A DNA stretch of 64,000 nucleotides from Helicobacter brantae (GCF_003364205.1 NZ_NXLV01000001.1:1-64000), one strand, 5' to 3'. Counted from the stretch's first letter, positions 6,250-15,302 are shown. A program made the numbers and translations. The notes: a model not told the origin generated them from the sequence alone.

Positions 6250-6449
6250 TCAAATCTTATCCATTCACCCTCTTGTCTTGAGCGTGGTAGGGGTTTTGAG
6301 GAGCAAAATAAAAAAACTCAAGAGCAAGATTTAGCGAGGCTCTCCCCCATTGGCAAAAAGAAAGAGCAATCACTTTCTTTTAGGGGGAATGAGGAGGGAT
6401 AAGCTTTTTTCTTTGGGAGTAAAACTTGATATTTTAAAATCTAATAATG
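6250..6449. repeat. Direct repeat unit C
   Basis: Second long copy of the unit described at 5673-5894, about 200 bases, lacking the 18-bp hairpin of unit B and carrying several point differences. It ends in TAAAATCTAATAATGAAG and leads straight into the decayed peptide remnant. Confidence 0.7.
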
Positions 6450-6487
6450 AAGTAAAAAACTACAATGAAAATCATCAAGAAGCACAC
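6440..6487 (-). pseudogene. Decayed third copy of the toxin-like peptide
   Basis: The complement reads FLMIFIVVFYFIIRF followed by a stop, matching FLMIFIAVISILVTLF of peptide gene 2; the 16 bases 6466-6481 are identical between the copies. The ATG, the AGGAG site and the charged tail are missing: where the start should be the sequence is TGTGC. It lies directly after unit C just as gene 2 lies after unit B, so it is the relic of a duplicated module. Confidence 0.5.
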
Positions 6488-6535
6488 AAAATATAAAAAA
6501 GTATAAATAGGGATAAGTATTTGTAGATGAGTAAA

Positions 6536-6612
6536 TGGTATGCCCAGAGGGATTCAAACCCCCGACCTACAGGACCGCAACCTGTTGCTCTATTCAGCTG
6601 AGCTATGGACAC
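6536..6612 (-). tRNA. tRNA-Arg (anticodon GCG)
   Basis: 77-base cloverleaf on the minus strand: acceptor GTGTCCA paired with TGGGCAT, D-arm TAGCTCAGCTGAATAGAGCA, anticodon stem ACAGG/CCTGT with loop TTGCGGT (anticodon GCG), T-arm TCGGGGGTTTGAATCCCTC and an encoded CCA end. Transcribed alone. Confidence 0.95.
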
Positions 6613-6694
6613 ATATTCTAAGCAAAAGCGTAATTATAAATGAAGTTTTGCAAAATTGAGGGAGAAAAATGATTTTTTTGATTAAAATTGCATT

Positions 6695-6713
6695 CTCTCT
6701 ATTGTATAGAGAG
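6695..6713. promoter_or_regulatory. Perfect 8-bp inverted repeat in the rpsU leader/promoter
   Basis: CTCTCTAT at 6695-6702 and ATAGAGAG at 6706-6713 with a three-base loop. It lies 30 bases before the rpsU start codon and overlaps a -10-like TATAGA. It could be an RNA hairpin in the leader or a protein operator. Confidence 0.4.
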
Positions 6714-6742
6714 TAAATTTATCAAAGATTGGTGGTGATTTT

Positions 6743-6955
6743 ATGCCAGGCATTAAAATGCGTGAGAACGAGTCTTTTGATGAGGGTTACAGAAAATTCA
6801 AAAAGCAAACTGATCGAAACTTGGTGGTAACTGAGTGCAGAGCTAGAAGATTTTTTGAATCTAACACTGAAAAACGCAAAAAGCAAAAGATTAACGCGAA
6901 GAAAAAAATGCTTAAGCGTCTTTATATGTTGCGACGCTATGAGTCAAGACTCTAA
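6743..6955 (+). CDS. rpsU: 30S ribosomal protein S21
   Basis: Small basic ribosomal protein that helps start translation at the platform of the 30S subunit. The 70 residues show the S21 signature: short N-terminal strand [21 protein letters not shown], then the Arg/Lys-rich helices [33 protein letters not shown]. Length is normal. It is separated from fabG by 130 bases containing a CTCCC/GGGAG hairpin, so it is probably a single-gene unit. In H. pylori rpsU is also a neighbour of fabG. Confidence 0.97.
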   Translation: MPGIKMRENESFDEGYRKFKKQTDRNLVVTECRARRFFESNTEKRKKQKINAKKKMLKRLYMLRRYESRL

Positions 6956-6965
6956 GATGCTTTTC

Positions 6966-6985
6966 TCCTCCCTTTTGGGAGAGAG
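6966..6985 (+). terminator. Hairpin after rpsU
   Basis: CTCCC (6968-6972), TTTT loop, GGGAG (6977-6981), then AGAGTTTCCCCTTTTAAT. The T run is interrupted, so this is a weak intrinsic terminator at best. Confidence 0.4.
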
Positions 6986-7085
6986 TTTCCCCTTTTAATC
7001 AATCAATTTCTTAGATTATCCCATAAAGATTATTTCCAAACTAAGATACACTTTGCTTTTGAAAAAGTTTTGATAAGGAGTGCAG

Positions 7086-7829
7086 ATGCATTTTAGTGGA
7101 AAGAATGTTTTGATTACAGGTGCAAGTAAAAGCATTGGTGCAGATATTGCAAGAGTATTGGCAGGTTATGGGCTTAAAGTATGGATCAACTATCGCTCTA
7201 AGCCTGAATTGGCTGATGCATTGCAAAAAGAAATCACTGATAATGGTGGGGTAGCAGCGACAATTTGCTTTGATGCTACTGATGAGGAGGCGTTTATCCA
7301 AGCTATCAATACGATTGTGGAGTGTGATGGAGAGTTGAGTTATTTAGTCAATAATGCAGGAATCACAAACGATAAACTAGCTCTAAGAATGAAAACTGAT
7401 GAGTTTATGGGCGTGATTGATGCAAATCTCAAGTCTTGCTTCATTGGTTGTCGTGAGGCACTCAAGGTAATGAGTAAGCAAAGGAAGGGGAGTGTAGTCA
7501 ATATCGCTTCAATCATCGGAGAGAGAGGGAATGCAGGACAGACAAACTATGCAGCAAGTAAGGGGGGAATGATTGCGATGAGTAAGTCATTTGCTTATGA
7601 GGGAGCAAGTAGAAATGTTCGATTTAATTGCATTACTCCAGGATTTATTCGCACAGATATGACAGCAGAACTCAAAGAAGAGATTAAAGATTACTATATC
7701 AAAAACATTCCTCTAGCACGATTTGGAGAGGGCAAAGAAATCGCTGAGAGCGTGGCATTTTTGCTCTCTGATAGCTCCTCTTATATTACAGGTGAAGTGC
7801 TAAAAGTGAATGGTGGATTGTATATGTAA
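7086..7829 (+). CDS. fabG: 3-oxoacyl-ACP reductase FabG
   Basis: NADPH-dependent reduction of 3-ketoacyl-ACP, first reductive step of the fatty acid elongation cycle. Short-chain dehydrogenase of 247 residues: cofactor loop TGASKSIG, NNAG motif (VNNAGIT), catalytic Ser in NIAS, and YAASK carrying the Tyr and Lys at about residues 155 and 159; the C-terminal ITGEVLKVNGGLYM is typical of FabG. The start is placed at the ATG 7086-7088, 5 bases after AAGGAG; a GTG two codons earlier overlaps the ribosome site. The second residue of the cofactor loop carries Lys-Ser where many FabG have Arg-Gly. It heads the run fabG-acpP-fabF-accA. Confidence 0.95.
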   Translation: MHFSGKNVLITGASKSIGADIARVLAGYGLKVWINYRSKPELADALQKEITDNGGVAATICFDATDEEAFIQAINTIVECDGELSYLVNNAGITNDKLALRMKTDEFMGVIDANLKSCFIGCREALKVMSKQRKGSVVNIASIIGERGNAGQTNYAASKGGMIAMSKSFAYEGASRNVRFNCITPGFIRTDMTAELKEEIKDYYIKNIPLARFGEGKEIAESVAFLLSDSSSYITGEVLKVNGGLYM

Positions 7830-7909
7830 TGCAAAAAGTGGTAAGTTTGCTAGAATTTTTAGCTAAAATTCACCGCTTAATCCAAAATACAAAAATGTAA
7901 GGAGAAAAA

Positions 7910-8140
7910 ATGGCTACATTTGATGATGTAAAAGCGATTGTTGTTGAGCAACTTGGTGTAAGTGCTGATGAGGTAAAGATGGAGTCAAAGTTTGTTGATG
8001 ATCTCAATGCTGACTCTCTTGATGTTGTTGAGTTGATTATGGCTCTTGAAGAGAAACTTGGGGTAGAAATCCCTGATGAAGATGCTGAAAAGATGACATC
8101 AGTTGGTGATGTTGTAGCTTATATCGATAGCAAGAAGTAA
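7910..8140 (+). CDS. acpP: Acyl carrier protein
   Basis: Carries growing acyl chains on 4'-phosphopantetheine. The 76-residue acidic four-helix protein has the attachment site DSLDVVEL with the modified serine at residue 36, and the usual helices [14 protein letters not shown] and [16 protein letters not shown]. Length is exactly typical. It is preceded by AAGGAG. An 80-base gap separates it from fabG, and the 40-base gap before fabF holds a CCCCC/GGGGG hairpin that would let more acpP message than fabF message accumulate. Confidence 0.98.
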   Translation: MATFDDVKAIVVEQLGVSADEVKMESKFVDDLNADSLDVVELIMALEEKLGVEIPDEDAEKMTSVGDVVAYIDSKK

Positions 8141-8145
8141 AATAC

Positions 8146-8163
8146 TCCCCCTACAAGGGGGGA
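8146..8163 (+). promoter_or_regulatory. Intercistronic hairpin between acpP and fabF
   Basis: TCCCCC at 8146-8151 and GGGGGGA at 8157-8163 with a TACAA loop. No T run follows and fabF starts 18 bases later, so it is more likely an mRNA stabiliser or partial attenuator than a full terminator. Confidence 0.5.
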
Positions 8164-8180
8164 AACTAAGGAGAAAATAT

Positions 8181-9419
8181 ATGCGTCGCGTTGTTGTAAC
8201 AGGTCTTGGAATGATCAATTCATTGGGTCTTACTAGAGAAAGTTCTTTTAAATCCATTGTTGAGGGAAATTGTGGGATTAAAAGAATTTCGTGTTTTGAT
8301 GCAAGTGATTTCCCTGTGCAGATTGCAGGAGAGATTACAGATTTCAATCCTGAAGAAGTGCTTGATGCAAAAGAGATAAAAAAAGCCGATCGCTTTATTC
8401 AAATTGCACTCAAAGCTTCAAAAGAAGCGATGCTAGATAGTGGACTATTAGGAAGTGATGGCAAGTGTGATGAGAGTTTATCAAATCGATTTGGTGTAAG
8501 CTCAGGAGCAGGGATTGGAGGACTAGGCAATATTGAGAAAAATTCAATTGTATGTGAGCAAAAAGGTCCAAGAAGAATCACTCCATTTTTTATCCCCTCA
8601 GCACTTGTGAATATGCTAGGAGGATTTACTTCTATTGAGTTTGGACTAAAGGGGCCAAATCTAGCAAGTGTTACAGCTTGTGCGGCAGGGACTCACGCAA
8701 TCTCTGAAGCGACAAAAACTATTATGCTAGGTGGAGCTGATAAAATGCTAGTGATTGGTGCAGAATCCTCTATCTGTCCAGTAGGGATTGGTGGATTTGC
8801 AGCGATGAAAGCACTTTGTGATCGCAATGATGAGCCACAAAAGGCTTCACGCCCATTTGATAAAGAAAGAAGTGGATTTGTAATGGGTGAGGGTGCAGGA
8901 GCATTGGTGCTTGAAGAATACGAGAGTGCCAAAGCTAGAGGAGCTAAAATCTATGCTGAAGTTGTAGGATTTGGAGAGAGTGGAGATGCAAACCACATCA
9001 CAACTCCTGCTCCTCAAGGCGAGGGAGCTTATCGAGCGATGAAGGCTGCACTTGAGATGGCAAAGATTAAACCTGATTATATCAACGCTCATGGAACAAG
9101 CACATATTACAATGATTTGTATGAGACTTTGGCTCTCAAATCTCTCTTTGGTGGCAAAGAAAATGTTCCACCTGTAAGCTCTACAAAAGGACAAATCGGA
9201 CATTGTCTAGGAGCAGCAGGAGCGTTGGAGGCAGTTATCTCAATTACTGCAATGGAAAAAGGCATACTCCCTCCTACAATCAATCAAGAAAATCCTGATC
9301 CTGAGTGTGATTTGGATTATATCCCTAATGTGGCAAGAGAGGCTAAGATTGAGTCTGTGATGAGTAACTCTTTTGGCTTTGGTGGGACAAATGGGGTTGT
9401 AGTTTTCAAGAAAGTATAA
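8181..9419 (+). CDS. fabF: 3-oxoacyl-ACP synthase II FabF
   Basis: Condenses malonyl-ACP with acyl-ACP in chain elongation. The 412-residue thiolase-fold enzyme has the Cys-His-His triad in its family contexts: TACAAGTH (Cys167), [11 protein letters not shown] (His304) and [14 protein letters not shown] (His341), plus the C-terminal [15 protein letters not shown]. The start [13 protein letters not shown] follows AAGGAG. It lies one base before accA, so condensation and malonyl-CoA supply are co-expressed. Same gene order as in H. pylori. Confidence 0.97.
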   Translation: MRRVVVTGLGMINSLGLTRESSFKSIVEGNCGIKRISCFDASDFPVQIAGEITDFNPEEVLDAKEIKKADRFIQIALKASKEAMLDSGLLGSDGKCDESLSNRFGVSSGAGIGGLGNIEKNSIVCEQKGPRRITPFFIPSALVNMLGGFTSIEFGLKGPNLASVTACAAGTHAISEATKTIMLGGADKMLVIGAESSICPVGIGGFAAMKALCDRNDEPQKASRPFDKERSGFVMGEGAGALVLEEYESAKARGAKIYAEVVGFGESGDANHITTPAPQGEGAYRAMKAALEMAKIKPDYINAHGTSTYYNDLYETLALKSLFGGKENVPPVSSTKGQIGHCLGAAGALEAVISITAMEKGILPPTINQENPDPECDLDYIPNVAREAKIESVMSNSFGFGGTNGVVVFKKV

Positions 9420-9420
9420 A

Positions 9421-10350
9421 ATGGCAGTTTATTTAGATTTCGAGCAAAAACTCAAAAGCATTCAAGATGAGATAGATTCTGCAAAGCTCAAAGGCGATTT
9501 TCACGCCCAAGAAATTTTGGAAAAAAATCTTGAGAAAGAGACTCAAAAACTCTACTCTAGTATGAGTGATTATCAAAAAATGCAAATTGCACGACACCCC
9601 GATCGTCCTTATGCAATGGACTATATCGATATGATTATGGATGAGAAGTGCGAGATTAGTGGAGATAGACACTACAAAGATGATAAAGCTATTGTTTGCT
9701 TCTTAGGGTATATTGGGGGGCAAAAGGTTATGGTCATAGGGGAAGAGAAAGGAAGAGGGACGAAAAATAAGCTAGAGAGAAATTTTGGTATGCCAAACCC
9801 TGAGGGATATCGCAAAGCCCTTAAGGCTGCAAAATTGGCAGAGAAGTTTGAGATCCCAATTTTAATGCTTGTAGATACCGCAGGAGCATATCCAGGAATT
9901 GGAGCAGAGGAAAGGGGACAGAGTGAGGCGATTGCTAAGAATTTGCAAGAATTTGCAGATTTGAAAGTGCCTACAATTTCTATCATCATTGGAGAGGGTG
10001 GAAGTGGAGGAGCTTTGGCTATCGCTGTGGCTGATAGACTTGCAATGATGAGCTATTCAGTCTTTAGTGTCATCTCTCCTGAGGGTTGTGCAGCAATTTT
10101 GTGGAATGATCCTAGCAAGATTGAATCAGCAATGAAAGCAATGAAAATCACAGCAAAAGATCTCAAAGAGTGCAAACTCATTGATGATATTGTAGAAGAG
10201 CCATTTTGTGGAGCACATCGCAATAAAGAAGAGGCAGGAAAAGCAATCAAAGACTACTTCCTTAAAGCTCTCAAAGAAATCAAGTCAAACAAAGACTTCC
10301 TCTCTAAGCGATATGAAAAATTGATGAATTATGGGGTTTTCAAAGAATGA
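9421..10350 (+). CDS. accA: Acetyl-CoA carboxylase carboxyltransferase subunit alpha AccA
   Basis: Transfers the carboxyl group from biotin on AccB to acetyl-CoA together with AccD. The 309-residue protein shows the AccA layout: N-terminal helical part ([15 protein letters not shown]), [49 protein letters not shown], the crotonase-type core [22 protein letters not shown] and [11 protein letters not shown], then [10 protein letters not shown]. Length is normal. The ATG follows the fabF stop by a single base. The beta subunit accD is not in the window. Confidence 0.97.
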   Translation: MAVYLDFEQKLKSIQDEIDSAKLKGDFHAQEILEKNLEKETQKLYSSMSDYQKMQIARHPDRPYAMDYIDMIMDEKCEISGDRHYKDDKAIVCFLGYIGGQKVMVIGEEKGRGTKNKLERNFGMPNPEGYRKALKAAKLAEKFEIPILMLVDTAGAYPGIGAEERGQSEAIAKNLQEFADLKVPTISIIIGEGGSGGALAIAVADRLAMMSYSVFSVISPEGCAAILWNDPSKIESAMKAMKITAKDLKECKLIDDIVEEPFCGAHRNKEEAGKAIKDYFLKALKEIKSNKDFLSKRYEKLMNYGVFKE

Positions 10351-10472
10351 TCCCTCAAAAAGGGGTGGGTTTCTTCTAAGATTTTAGTTTCCATTTATCT
10401 TTCAAAAATTCACTAAGCTTAAGCTTTCAAGAAAGATTTGATAAGAAAAATCAAAAAAACACAAAAAAATCA

Positions 10473-10500
10473 TTTAAATTTTTTGAGAGCTTCCGATATT
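10473..10500 (+). promoter_or_regulatory. Sigma-28 (FliA) flagellin promoter
   Basis: TTTAAATT (10473-10480) and CCGATATT (10493-10500) with a 12-base spacer, 50 bases before the flagellin start codon. This matches the sigma-28 class found upstream of flaA in H. pylori (TAAAGTTT-like -35, CCGATA -10). Confidence 0.8.
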
Positions 10501-10550
10501 GTCTTCACTAAACAGGGAAGTTTAGGTTAAAAAACAAAAAGGAGTTTATT

Positions 10551-12083
10551 ATGGCTTTTCAAGTCAATACAAACATTAGTGCATTGAATGCACACGCCCA
10601 ATCAACCTTTACACAAAGCAAGTTGAAAGGTTCATTGGAGAAACTAAGCTCAGGTTTGAGAATCAACAAAGCAGCAGATGATGCTTCAGGTATGGTTATC
10701 GCTGATTCTTTGAGATCTCAAGCAATGAGTTTGGGTCAAGCAATCCGAAATGCAAATGACGGAATTGGAATGATCCAAATTGCTGATAAGGCAATGGATG
10801 AGCAAGTAAAAATTTTGGAAACTATCAAAGTAAAAGCTGCACAAGCTGCACAAGATGGTCAATCAGCTCAATCAAGAAGAGCGATCCAAAATGACATTAC
10901 TCGTCTTATCCAAGGGCTTGACAATATCGGTAACACAACAAGTTACAATGGTATTTCTTTGCTCACAGGTTCTTTTACAAACAAAGAGTTCCAAATTGGT
11001 GCATATTCAAACCAAACAATTCACGCCACTATTGGTGCAACAACTTCTGATAAAATCGGACAAGTTAGAATTGAAACAGGTTCAAATGTATCTGCTGCTG
11101 GTGAGGTGTCTTTGACATTTAGACAAGCAGATGGTGCTAATGATGTAACTTTGGAGAGTGTTGTTATTTCTCACTCAGCTGGAACTGGACTTGGTGCTTT
11201 GGCTGAAGTAATCAACAAAAACTCTGATAGAACAGGAATTAGAGCTCAAGCTAATGTCCAATCTACTTCTGATGGTGCAATCAAAGCAGGAGATATCAAA
11301 GGATTGACAATCAATGGTGTAAGCTTTGGTGATATTATTGGAGTAAAAGAGAACGATGCTGATGGTCGTTTGGTTGCTGCAATCAATGCTGCGACATCTG
11401 ATACAGGAGTTGAGGCTTTCACAGATAATCTTGGAAGACTTAACCTTAGAAGTATGGATGGAAGAGGTATCTATCTTAAGGCTCAAGATGCTGGAGAGAA
11501 TGCAGCAATCACTTCTCTTAATGGAGGACAAAGACTTGCTGAGGGTTCTAGCAACTATGGAAGACTTTCTCTTACTCGTCTTGATGCAAGAGATATCCAA
11601 GTAGTTTCAGCCCCTGGTTTCTCTGGAGCTTCAGATTTCAAAGCTATTGGTTTTGGAATGGGTATGGCTGCTGAGACAACAGTAAATCTAAGAAGTGTTC
11701 TTGGAGAGTTCAATGCTTCAGTTAAATCTGCTGCTGGTGGAAACTACAATGCCGTAATTGCAAGTGGTGCTAGTTCTCTTGGTGCGGGTGTAACAAGCTT
11801 GGTAGGTGCAATGGTTGTAATGAATATTGCTGAATCAGCACAAAAAACACTTGATAAGATTAGAGCGGATATGGGTTCTGTGCAAAATCAAATGACAAGC
11901 ACAATGGACAATATCACAATCACTCAAGTGAATGTCAAAGCTGCTGAATCCAATATCAGAGATGTTGATTTTGCTGCTGAGTCTTCAGACTTCAGTAAAT
12001 ACAGCATTCTTGCTCAATCTGGTAGCTATGCACTATCACAAGCAAATGCAATGCAACAAAACATTCTAAGACTTCTTAGCTAA
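10551..12083 (+). CDS. flaA: Major flagellin FlaA
   Basis: Filament subunit exported through the flagellar type III system. The protein has 510 residues, the same as H. pylori FlaA, and is FlaA-like rather than FlaB-like at its start ([15 protein letters not shown]). Conserved D0/D1 ends: N-terminal [15 protein letters not shown] and C-terminal [19 protein letters not shown]...[13 protein letters not shown]. The central D2/D3 region is Ser/Thr-rich and would carry pseudaminic acid, linking it to pseC at 193. The start follows AAAAGGAG. A sigma-28 promoter lies 50 bases upstream and a weak terminator-like hairpin at 12108-12125, so the gene is a monocistronic late flagellar gene. Confidence 0.97.
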   Translation: MAFQVNTNISALNAHAQSTFTQSKLKGSLEKLSSGLRINKAADDASGMVIADSLRSQAMSLGQAIRNANDGIGMIQIADKAMDEQVKILETIKVKAAQAAQDGQSAQSRRAIQNDITRLIQGLDNIGNTTSYNGISLLTGSFTNKEFQIGAYSNQTIHATIGATTSDKIGQVRIETGSNVSAAGEVSLTFRQADGANDVTLESVVISHSAGTGLGALAEVINKNSDRTGIRAQANVQSTSDGAIKAGDIKGLTINGVSFGDIIGVKENDADGRLVAAINAATSDTGVEAFTDNLGRLNLRSMDGRGIYLKAQDAGENAAITSLNGGQRLAEGSSNYGRLSLTRLDARDIQVVSAPGFSGASDFKAIGFGMGMAAETTVNLRSVLGEFNASVKSAAGGNYNAVIASGASSLGAGVTSLVGAMVVMNIAESAQKTLDKIRADMGSVQNQMTSTMDNITITQVNVKAAESNIRDVDFAAESSDFSKYSILAQSGSYALSQANAMQQNILRLLS

Positions 12084-12107
12084 GTTTTTTAATGTGATCT
12101 TCCCTAA

Positions 12108-12125
12108 ACCCCTTATCAAAGGGGT
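12108..12125 (+). terminator. Hairpin after flaA
   Basis: ACCCC, eight-base loop, GGGGT, 25 bases past the flagellin stop and 20 bases before the next gene. It is followed by GGGGGATAAAG rather than T residues, so termination strength is uncertain. Confidence 0.35.
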
Positions 12126-12145
12126 GGGGGGATAAAGTTGCAAAA

Positions 12146-12796
12146 ATGAAATATCAAAATTCTTTTGAACTCCTCTCTTATCTTAAAAGCTTAGATTTAT
12201 TAGAGCAATCTCCATCGTGGTGGTGGCCAAATTATGGAAGTTTTGAAGTGGTTGTTGGCTCAATCCTTACCCAAAATACACGCTGGGAAAATGTAGAAAA
12301 ATCTCTTCAAAAACTCCATAGCATAGGAGTATTGAGTGGTGAGAGTGAGAGGGATTTGCTCTCCTTTGCTCAATGCGATTCGCTTCTTTTGGGCTCATTG
12401 ATTGCTCCAAGTGGATTTGCCAATCAGAAAGCCACTCGATTAATCCTTCTTGCCAAAAATATTCTTCAAGAATTTGGGAGCTTTGAGGTGTTTGCTCAAG
12501 AGGTGAGCGGTGAGTGGTTGCTTTCTCAAAAAGGCATAGGGCAAGAGAGTAGGGATTGTATCCTCAATTATGCGTGTTTGAGGGAGGTTATGGTGGTGGA
12601 TCGCTACACTCAAAGACTGCTCTCACAGATTGGCTATGAGATTTTTGATTATCAAGAGTTGCAAGAGTGGTTTATGAGTGGGCTAGAGTGGGGAGATGTT
12701 TATAGCTTGTATGAGGAAGATGTATCTTTGGCACAAATTTATGCAAGGTATCATGGAAAAATCGTTGAGTTTAGCAAAAGGGGTTTGCGTATTTAG
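12146..12796 (+). CDS. magIII: 3-methyladenine DNA glycosylase MagIII
   Basis: Helix-hairpin-helix DNA glycosylase that removes alkylated purines such as 3-methyladenine. The 216-residue protein matches H. pylori MagIII over its length: PSWWWPNYGSFEVVVGSILTQNT, PSGFANQKATRLI, the helix-hairpin-helix EWLLSQKGIGQESRD, catalytic-region MVVDRYTQRLL, and the end LAQIYARYHGKIVEFSK. As in MagIII and unlike the related Nth at 47854, there is no C-terminal four-cysteine iron-sulfur cluster. It follows flaA after a hairpin and precedes a small cytochrome gene. Confidence 0.88.
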   Translation: MKYQNSFELLSYLKSLDLLEQSPSWWWPNYGSFEVVVGSILTQNTRWENVEKSLQKLHSIGVLSGESERDLLSFAQCDSLLLGSLIAPSGFANQKATRLILLAKNILQEFGSFEVFAQEVSGEWLLSQKGIGQESRDCILNYACLREVMVVDRYTQRLLSQIGYEIFDYQELQEWFMSGLEWGDVYSLYEEDVSLAQIYARYHGKIVEFSKRGLRI

Positions 12797-12833
12797 TGGG
12801 TTTTGTTATAAAGATAAAAACAAAAGGGAGAGA

Positions 12834-13199
12834 ATGAGAGTCGTAGTTTTTTTGAGTTTTTTTATTTCTTTGATTTTGGCTTGTAGTGGGGATTGTGCAA
12901 GTTGTCATTTTAAGCTTGATTACAAGAGCGATGAAAGACATAAAAGTATGCTTGAGTGCAAAAGTTGCCATACAGAAGAGAAAATGAATGCCATTGAGAT
13001 GGGGGGGTGTGGGCAAGATTGCTTTGCTTGTCATTCTCCTCAAAAGCTCCAAAACCCCTCTCTAAGCAAAGAGCATGGAATGATCCCACAATGCATTGAA
13101 TGCCACAAAGGACTCCAAAAACAACTCTTTAATCCTCAAAATCTTTTCAAAGGAGGGAGTGTCTTTGAGCAAATGCCAAACCTCTTCCCTCAAAAATGA
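12834..13199 (+). CDS. Small multiheme c-type cytochrome-like protein, exported
   Basis: 121 residues beginning MRVVVFLSFFISLILACSGDCASCH, with a signal peptide or lipoprotein-type leader (LILACSG). Four CxxCH heme motifs follow: CASCH, CKSCH, CFACH and CIECH, spaced through the chain, so the mature periplasmic protein should bind up to four hemes. This is the pattern of small electron carriers or redox partners; no enzyme domain is seen. The ATG at 12834 follows GGGAG and is preferred over an upstream in-frame ATG at 12696 that lies inside magIII. The C-terminal 10 bases overlap the convergent wecA-like gene. Partner and exact family not identified. Confidence 0.78.
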   Translation: MRVVVFLSFFISLILACSGDCASCHFKLDYKSDERHKSMLECKSCHTEEKMNAIEMGGCGQDCFACHSPQKLQNPSLSKEHGMIPQCIECHKGLQKQLFNPQNLFKGGSVFEQMPNLFPQK

Positions 13200-14197
13200 T
13201 TTTTGAATTTCACCAATCTTTGATAGATGAGTAGATAAAGAATGATAAAAATCCCACTTCCAAGCAAAAGAGCTTTTTCATCATTGCAGAAATAGAGTGC
13301 ATAGAGCATAAAGGGGGCAATAAAGGCAAGGATAATAAGTGTGGTTTTGGGGTTGCTTTGAGTTTTGTGAAAAATGAGTTGGTGGAGATGATTGCTATCA
13401 GGAAGCATTGCAGGAATTTTGTGTCTTTTTCTGCGATAGATTGAAAAAATCACTTCCCAAAATGGATAGATTAGCAATGCGATCCCAAACCAAGGACTAA
13501 TGTGAGAGCTTGGGGCTTGGGTGAGATTGATAAGAGAAATGGAGAGAATGAAGCCCAAAAAATACGCCCCACCATCTCCTAAAAATATCTTTCCCTTAGG
13601 GAAGTTAAGAGCCAAAAATCCCAATACTCCACCTAGCAAAGCAAGAAACACAATACTCTCAACCCCTCCCTCACTTAGATAAGTTAGCACTCCAAGAGCA
13701 ATGAGTGCCACTCCACCTGCTAGTCCATTGAATCCATCAATGATATTGATTGCATTGATAATCCCTACAATTGCAAAGAGTGTGAAAGGGATAGCGATAT
13801 AAGAGGGCAGAGTAATCCCAAAGCCAAGATTTTGGAGATATAAATCTGAGAGATAGATAAAAGCCCCACCCCCTAAGCATTGCAAAACCAAACGCACTTT
13901 TGGAGAAAGAGAGGCGTTGAAATCTTCTACTAATCCACTTAAAAACACCAAGCTCCCCCCCACCAAAGCCCCATAGATAAAGTTTGATTGAGTGTGAAGC
14001 AAAGAGAGGGAAGTGAAGAGAAAGGGTGCAAAGATTCCTATCCCGCCCGCTCTTGGAGTGGGGAGAGTGTGGAATCTTTGGGGTTTATCACTCGTGGCAG
14101 TATCGATAAATAGTCCAAATTTTTTGGATAAAACAATGATAGAGAGATTGAGTAAAAGAGAGCAGAAAAACCCTCCAAAGAGTAGATATGCACTCAA
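13190..14197 (-). CDS. wecA: WecA-like undecaprenyl-phosphate GlcNAc-1-phosphate transferase
   Basis: Polytopic inner-membrane transferase of glycosyltransferase family 4 (WecA/TagO/MraY-type) that puts a sugar-1-phosphate on undecaprenyl phosphate, the first step of O-antigen synthesis in H. pylori. The 335-residue protein has about ten membrane segments and the family loops: DKPQRFHTLPTPRAGGIG near the start, the Asp-containing NAINIIDGFNGLAGG, the catalytic loop FPKGKIFLGDGGAYFLGF and cytoplasmic YRRKRHKIPAMLPDSNHLHQLIFHK. The last includes the HLHQ signature separating WecA/TagO from MraY. The stop of galE and its ATG are one base apart, giving a surface-polysaccharide pair. Exact sugar donor is inferred. 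Confidence 0.85.
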   Translation of the reverse strand: MSAYLLFGGFFCSLLLNLSIIVLSKKFGLFIDTATSDKPQRFHTLPTPRAGGIGIFAPFLFTSLSLLHTQSNFIYGALVGGSLVFLSGLVEDFNASLSPKVRLVLQCLGGGAFIYLSDLYLQNLGFGITLPSYIAIPFTLFAIVGIINAINIIDGFNGLAGGVALIALGVLTYLSEGGVESIVFLALLGGVLGFLALNFPKGKIFLGDGGAYFLGFILSISLINLTQAPSSHISPWFGIALLIYPFWEVIFSIYRRKRHKIPAMLPDSNHLHQLIFHKTQSNPKTTLIILAFIAPFMLYALYFCNDEKALLLGSGIFIILYLLIYQRLVKFKNHF

Positions 14198-14198
14198 A

Positions 14199-15227
14199 TT
14201 ATTTCCTCAAACACTTTTCCCACTCATACGCACTTTTGCAAATCAGCTCTAAGTCATTGTAGAGAGGTTTCCAAGAAGTGAGAGTGAGGAGTTTTTGGTT
14301 TGAGGCAATAAGCATTGCAGGATCTCCCTCTCGGCGTGGAGAGATTTTGGCTTCAAAGTCAATGCCTGTAACCCTCTTCATCGTTTCCACAACCTCTTTG
14401 ACGCTATATCCTCTATTGTAACCCACATTGAAAATATCAGATTTTTGGTTTTGCATCAAATACTCATACGCACTCAAATGAGCCCTTGCCAAGTCATTGA
14501 TATGCAAATAATCTCTAATGCAAGTGCCATCAGGAGTAGGGTAATCATCACCATAGATTCCCATACTCGCTCTTTTGCCAATCGCACACTCGCTTGCCAC
14601 TTTGATGAGGTGAGTTGCCTCTAGGCTTCTCTGCCCCAATCCCTCAGCCTTTGCCATCTCTTCAGGTGTGTTATCTACATTTGCCCCTGCGACATTGAAA
14701 TATCTCAAAGCAATGTAGTTGAAATCGTGAGCCAAAGCCGTATCTCTCAATACCCATTCACTCATCAATTTTGAGCTTCCATAGGGGTTGATAGGGGAGA
14801 GTGGGGTGGCTTCACTCACAGGATTGATTTTGGGCTCTCCATAGACTGCTGCTGTGGAGCTGAAGATAAAGTTTTTGATATGGTTTTTGACACAAAGATT
14901 GATAAGATTTGTGGTATTTACAGCATTATTGAGATAATACTTCAGGGGATTTGCCACCGATTCGCTTACAATGATTGAGGCTGCAAAATGCACTACGCAA
15001 TCAAATTGATTTTTTCTCAAAAATTCATCAATCTTCTCCACTTCTTCCAAAGACGCTTCAAAAAAACTCACACGATTGGGGAAGTGCTTAATCAAATAAT
15101 CATAAGTTTCTCTAAACCCTGTGCTGAGATTGTCAAGCAAAGTGATATGGGCTTGAGTGTTTTTCAAAAATTCATAGGCAGTATGTGAGCCGATATATCC
15201 ACACCCACCGCTTAAAAGAAGTTTCAT
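14199..15227 (-). CDS. galE: UDP-glucose 4-epimerase GalE
   Basis: NAD-dependent interconversion of UDP-glucose and UDP-galactose (possibly also the GlcNAc/GalNAc pair) supplying LPS sugars. The 342-residue extended SDR protein shows LLSGGCGYIGSHTAYEFL as dinucleotide motif, FSSTAAVYGEP with the catalytic Ser/Thr, NPYGSSKLMSEW with the Tyr-x3-Lys pair, and the GalE-typical RYFNVAGA and GTCIRDYLHINDLARAH. Length is normal. It is preceded by AAAAAGGAGCAAAA and a TATAAT element and is translated just ahead of the wecA-like gene. Confidence 0.94.
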   Translation of the reverse strand: MKLLLSGGCGYIGSHTAYEFLKNTQAHITLLDNLSTGFRETYDYLIKHFPNRVSFFEASLEEVEKIDEFLRKNQFDCVVHFAASIIVSESVANPLKYYLNNAVNTTNLINLCVKNHIKNFIFSSTAAVYGEPKINPVSEATPLSPINPYGSSKLMSEWVLRDTALAHDFNYIALRYFNVAGANVDNTPEEMAKAEGLGQRSLEATHLIKVASECAIGKRASMGIYGDDYPTPDGTCIRDYLHINDLARAHLSAYEYLMQNQKSDIFNVGYNRGYSVKEVVETMKRVTGIDFEAKISPRREGDPAMLIASNQKLLTLTSWKPLYNDLELICKSAYEWEKCLRK

Positions 15228-15257
15228 TTTTGCTCCTTTTTATAGAGATAATTTGAG

Positions 15258-15263
15258 ATTATA
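15258..15263 (-). promoter_or_regulatory. -10 box of galE
   Basis: TATAAT read on the minus strand in the context AATGTATAATCTC, 31 bases before the galE start codon. It lies in the 94-base gap after the large autotransporter, showing that galE has its own promoter. Confidence 0.6.
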
Positions 15264-15302
15264 CATTAAAGAGTTTTGTTTGGAGATGACAAAAGGGGTT
15301 GC

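Noticed and set aside
4953-6535. Prophage or insertion sequence in the gene-free region
   Set aside because: No transposase, integrase or terminal inverted repeats with target duplication are visible; the repeats fit duplicated toxin modules.
12696-12833. Upstream extension of the multiheme cytochrome frame
   Set aside because: It lies inside magIII, would put a non-signal sequence before the signal peptide, and the ATG at 12834 has its own ribosome site.
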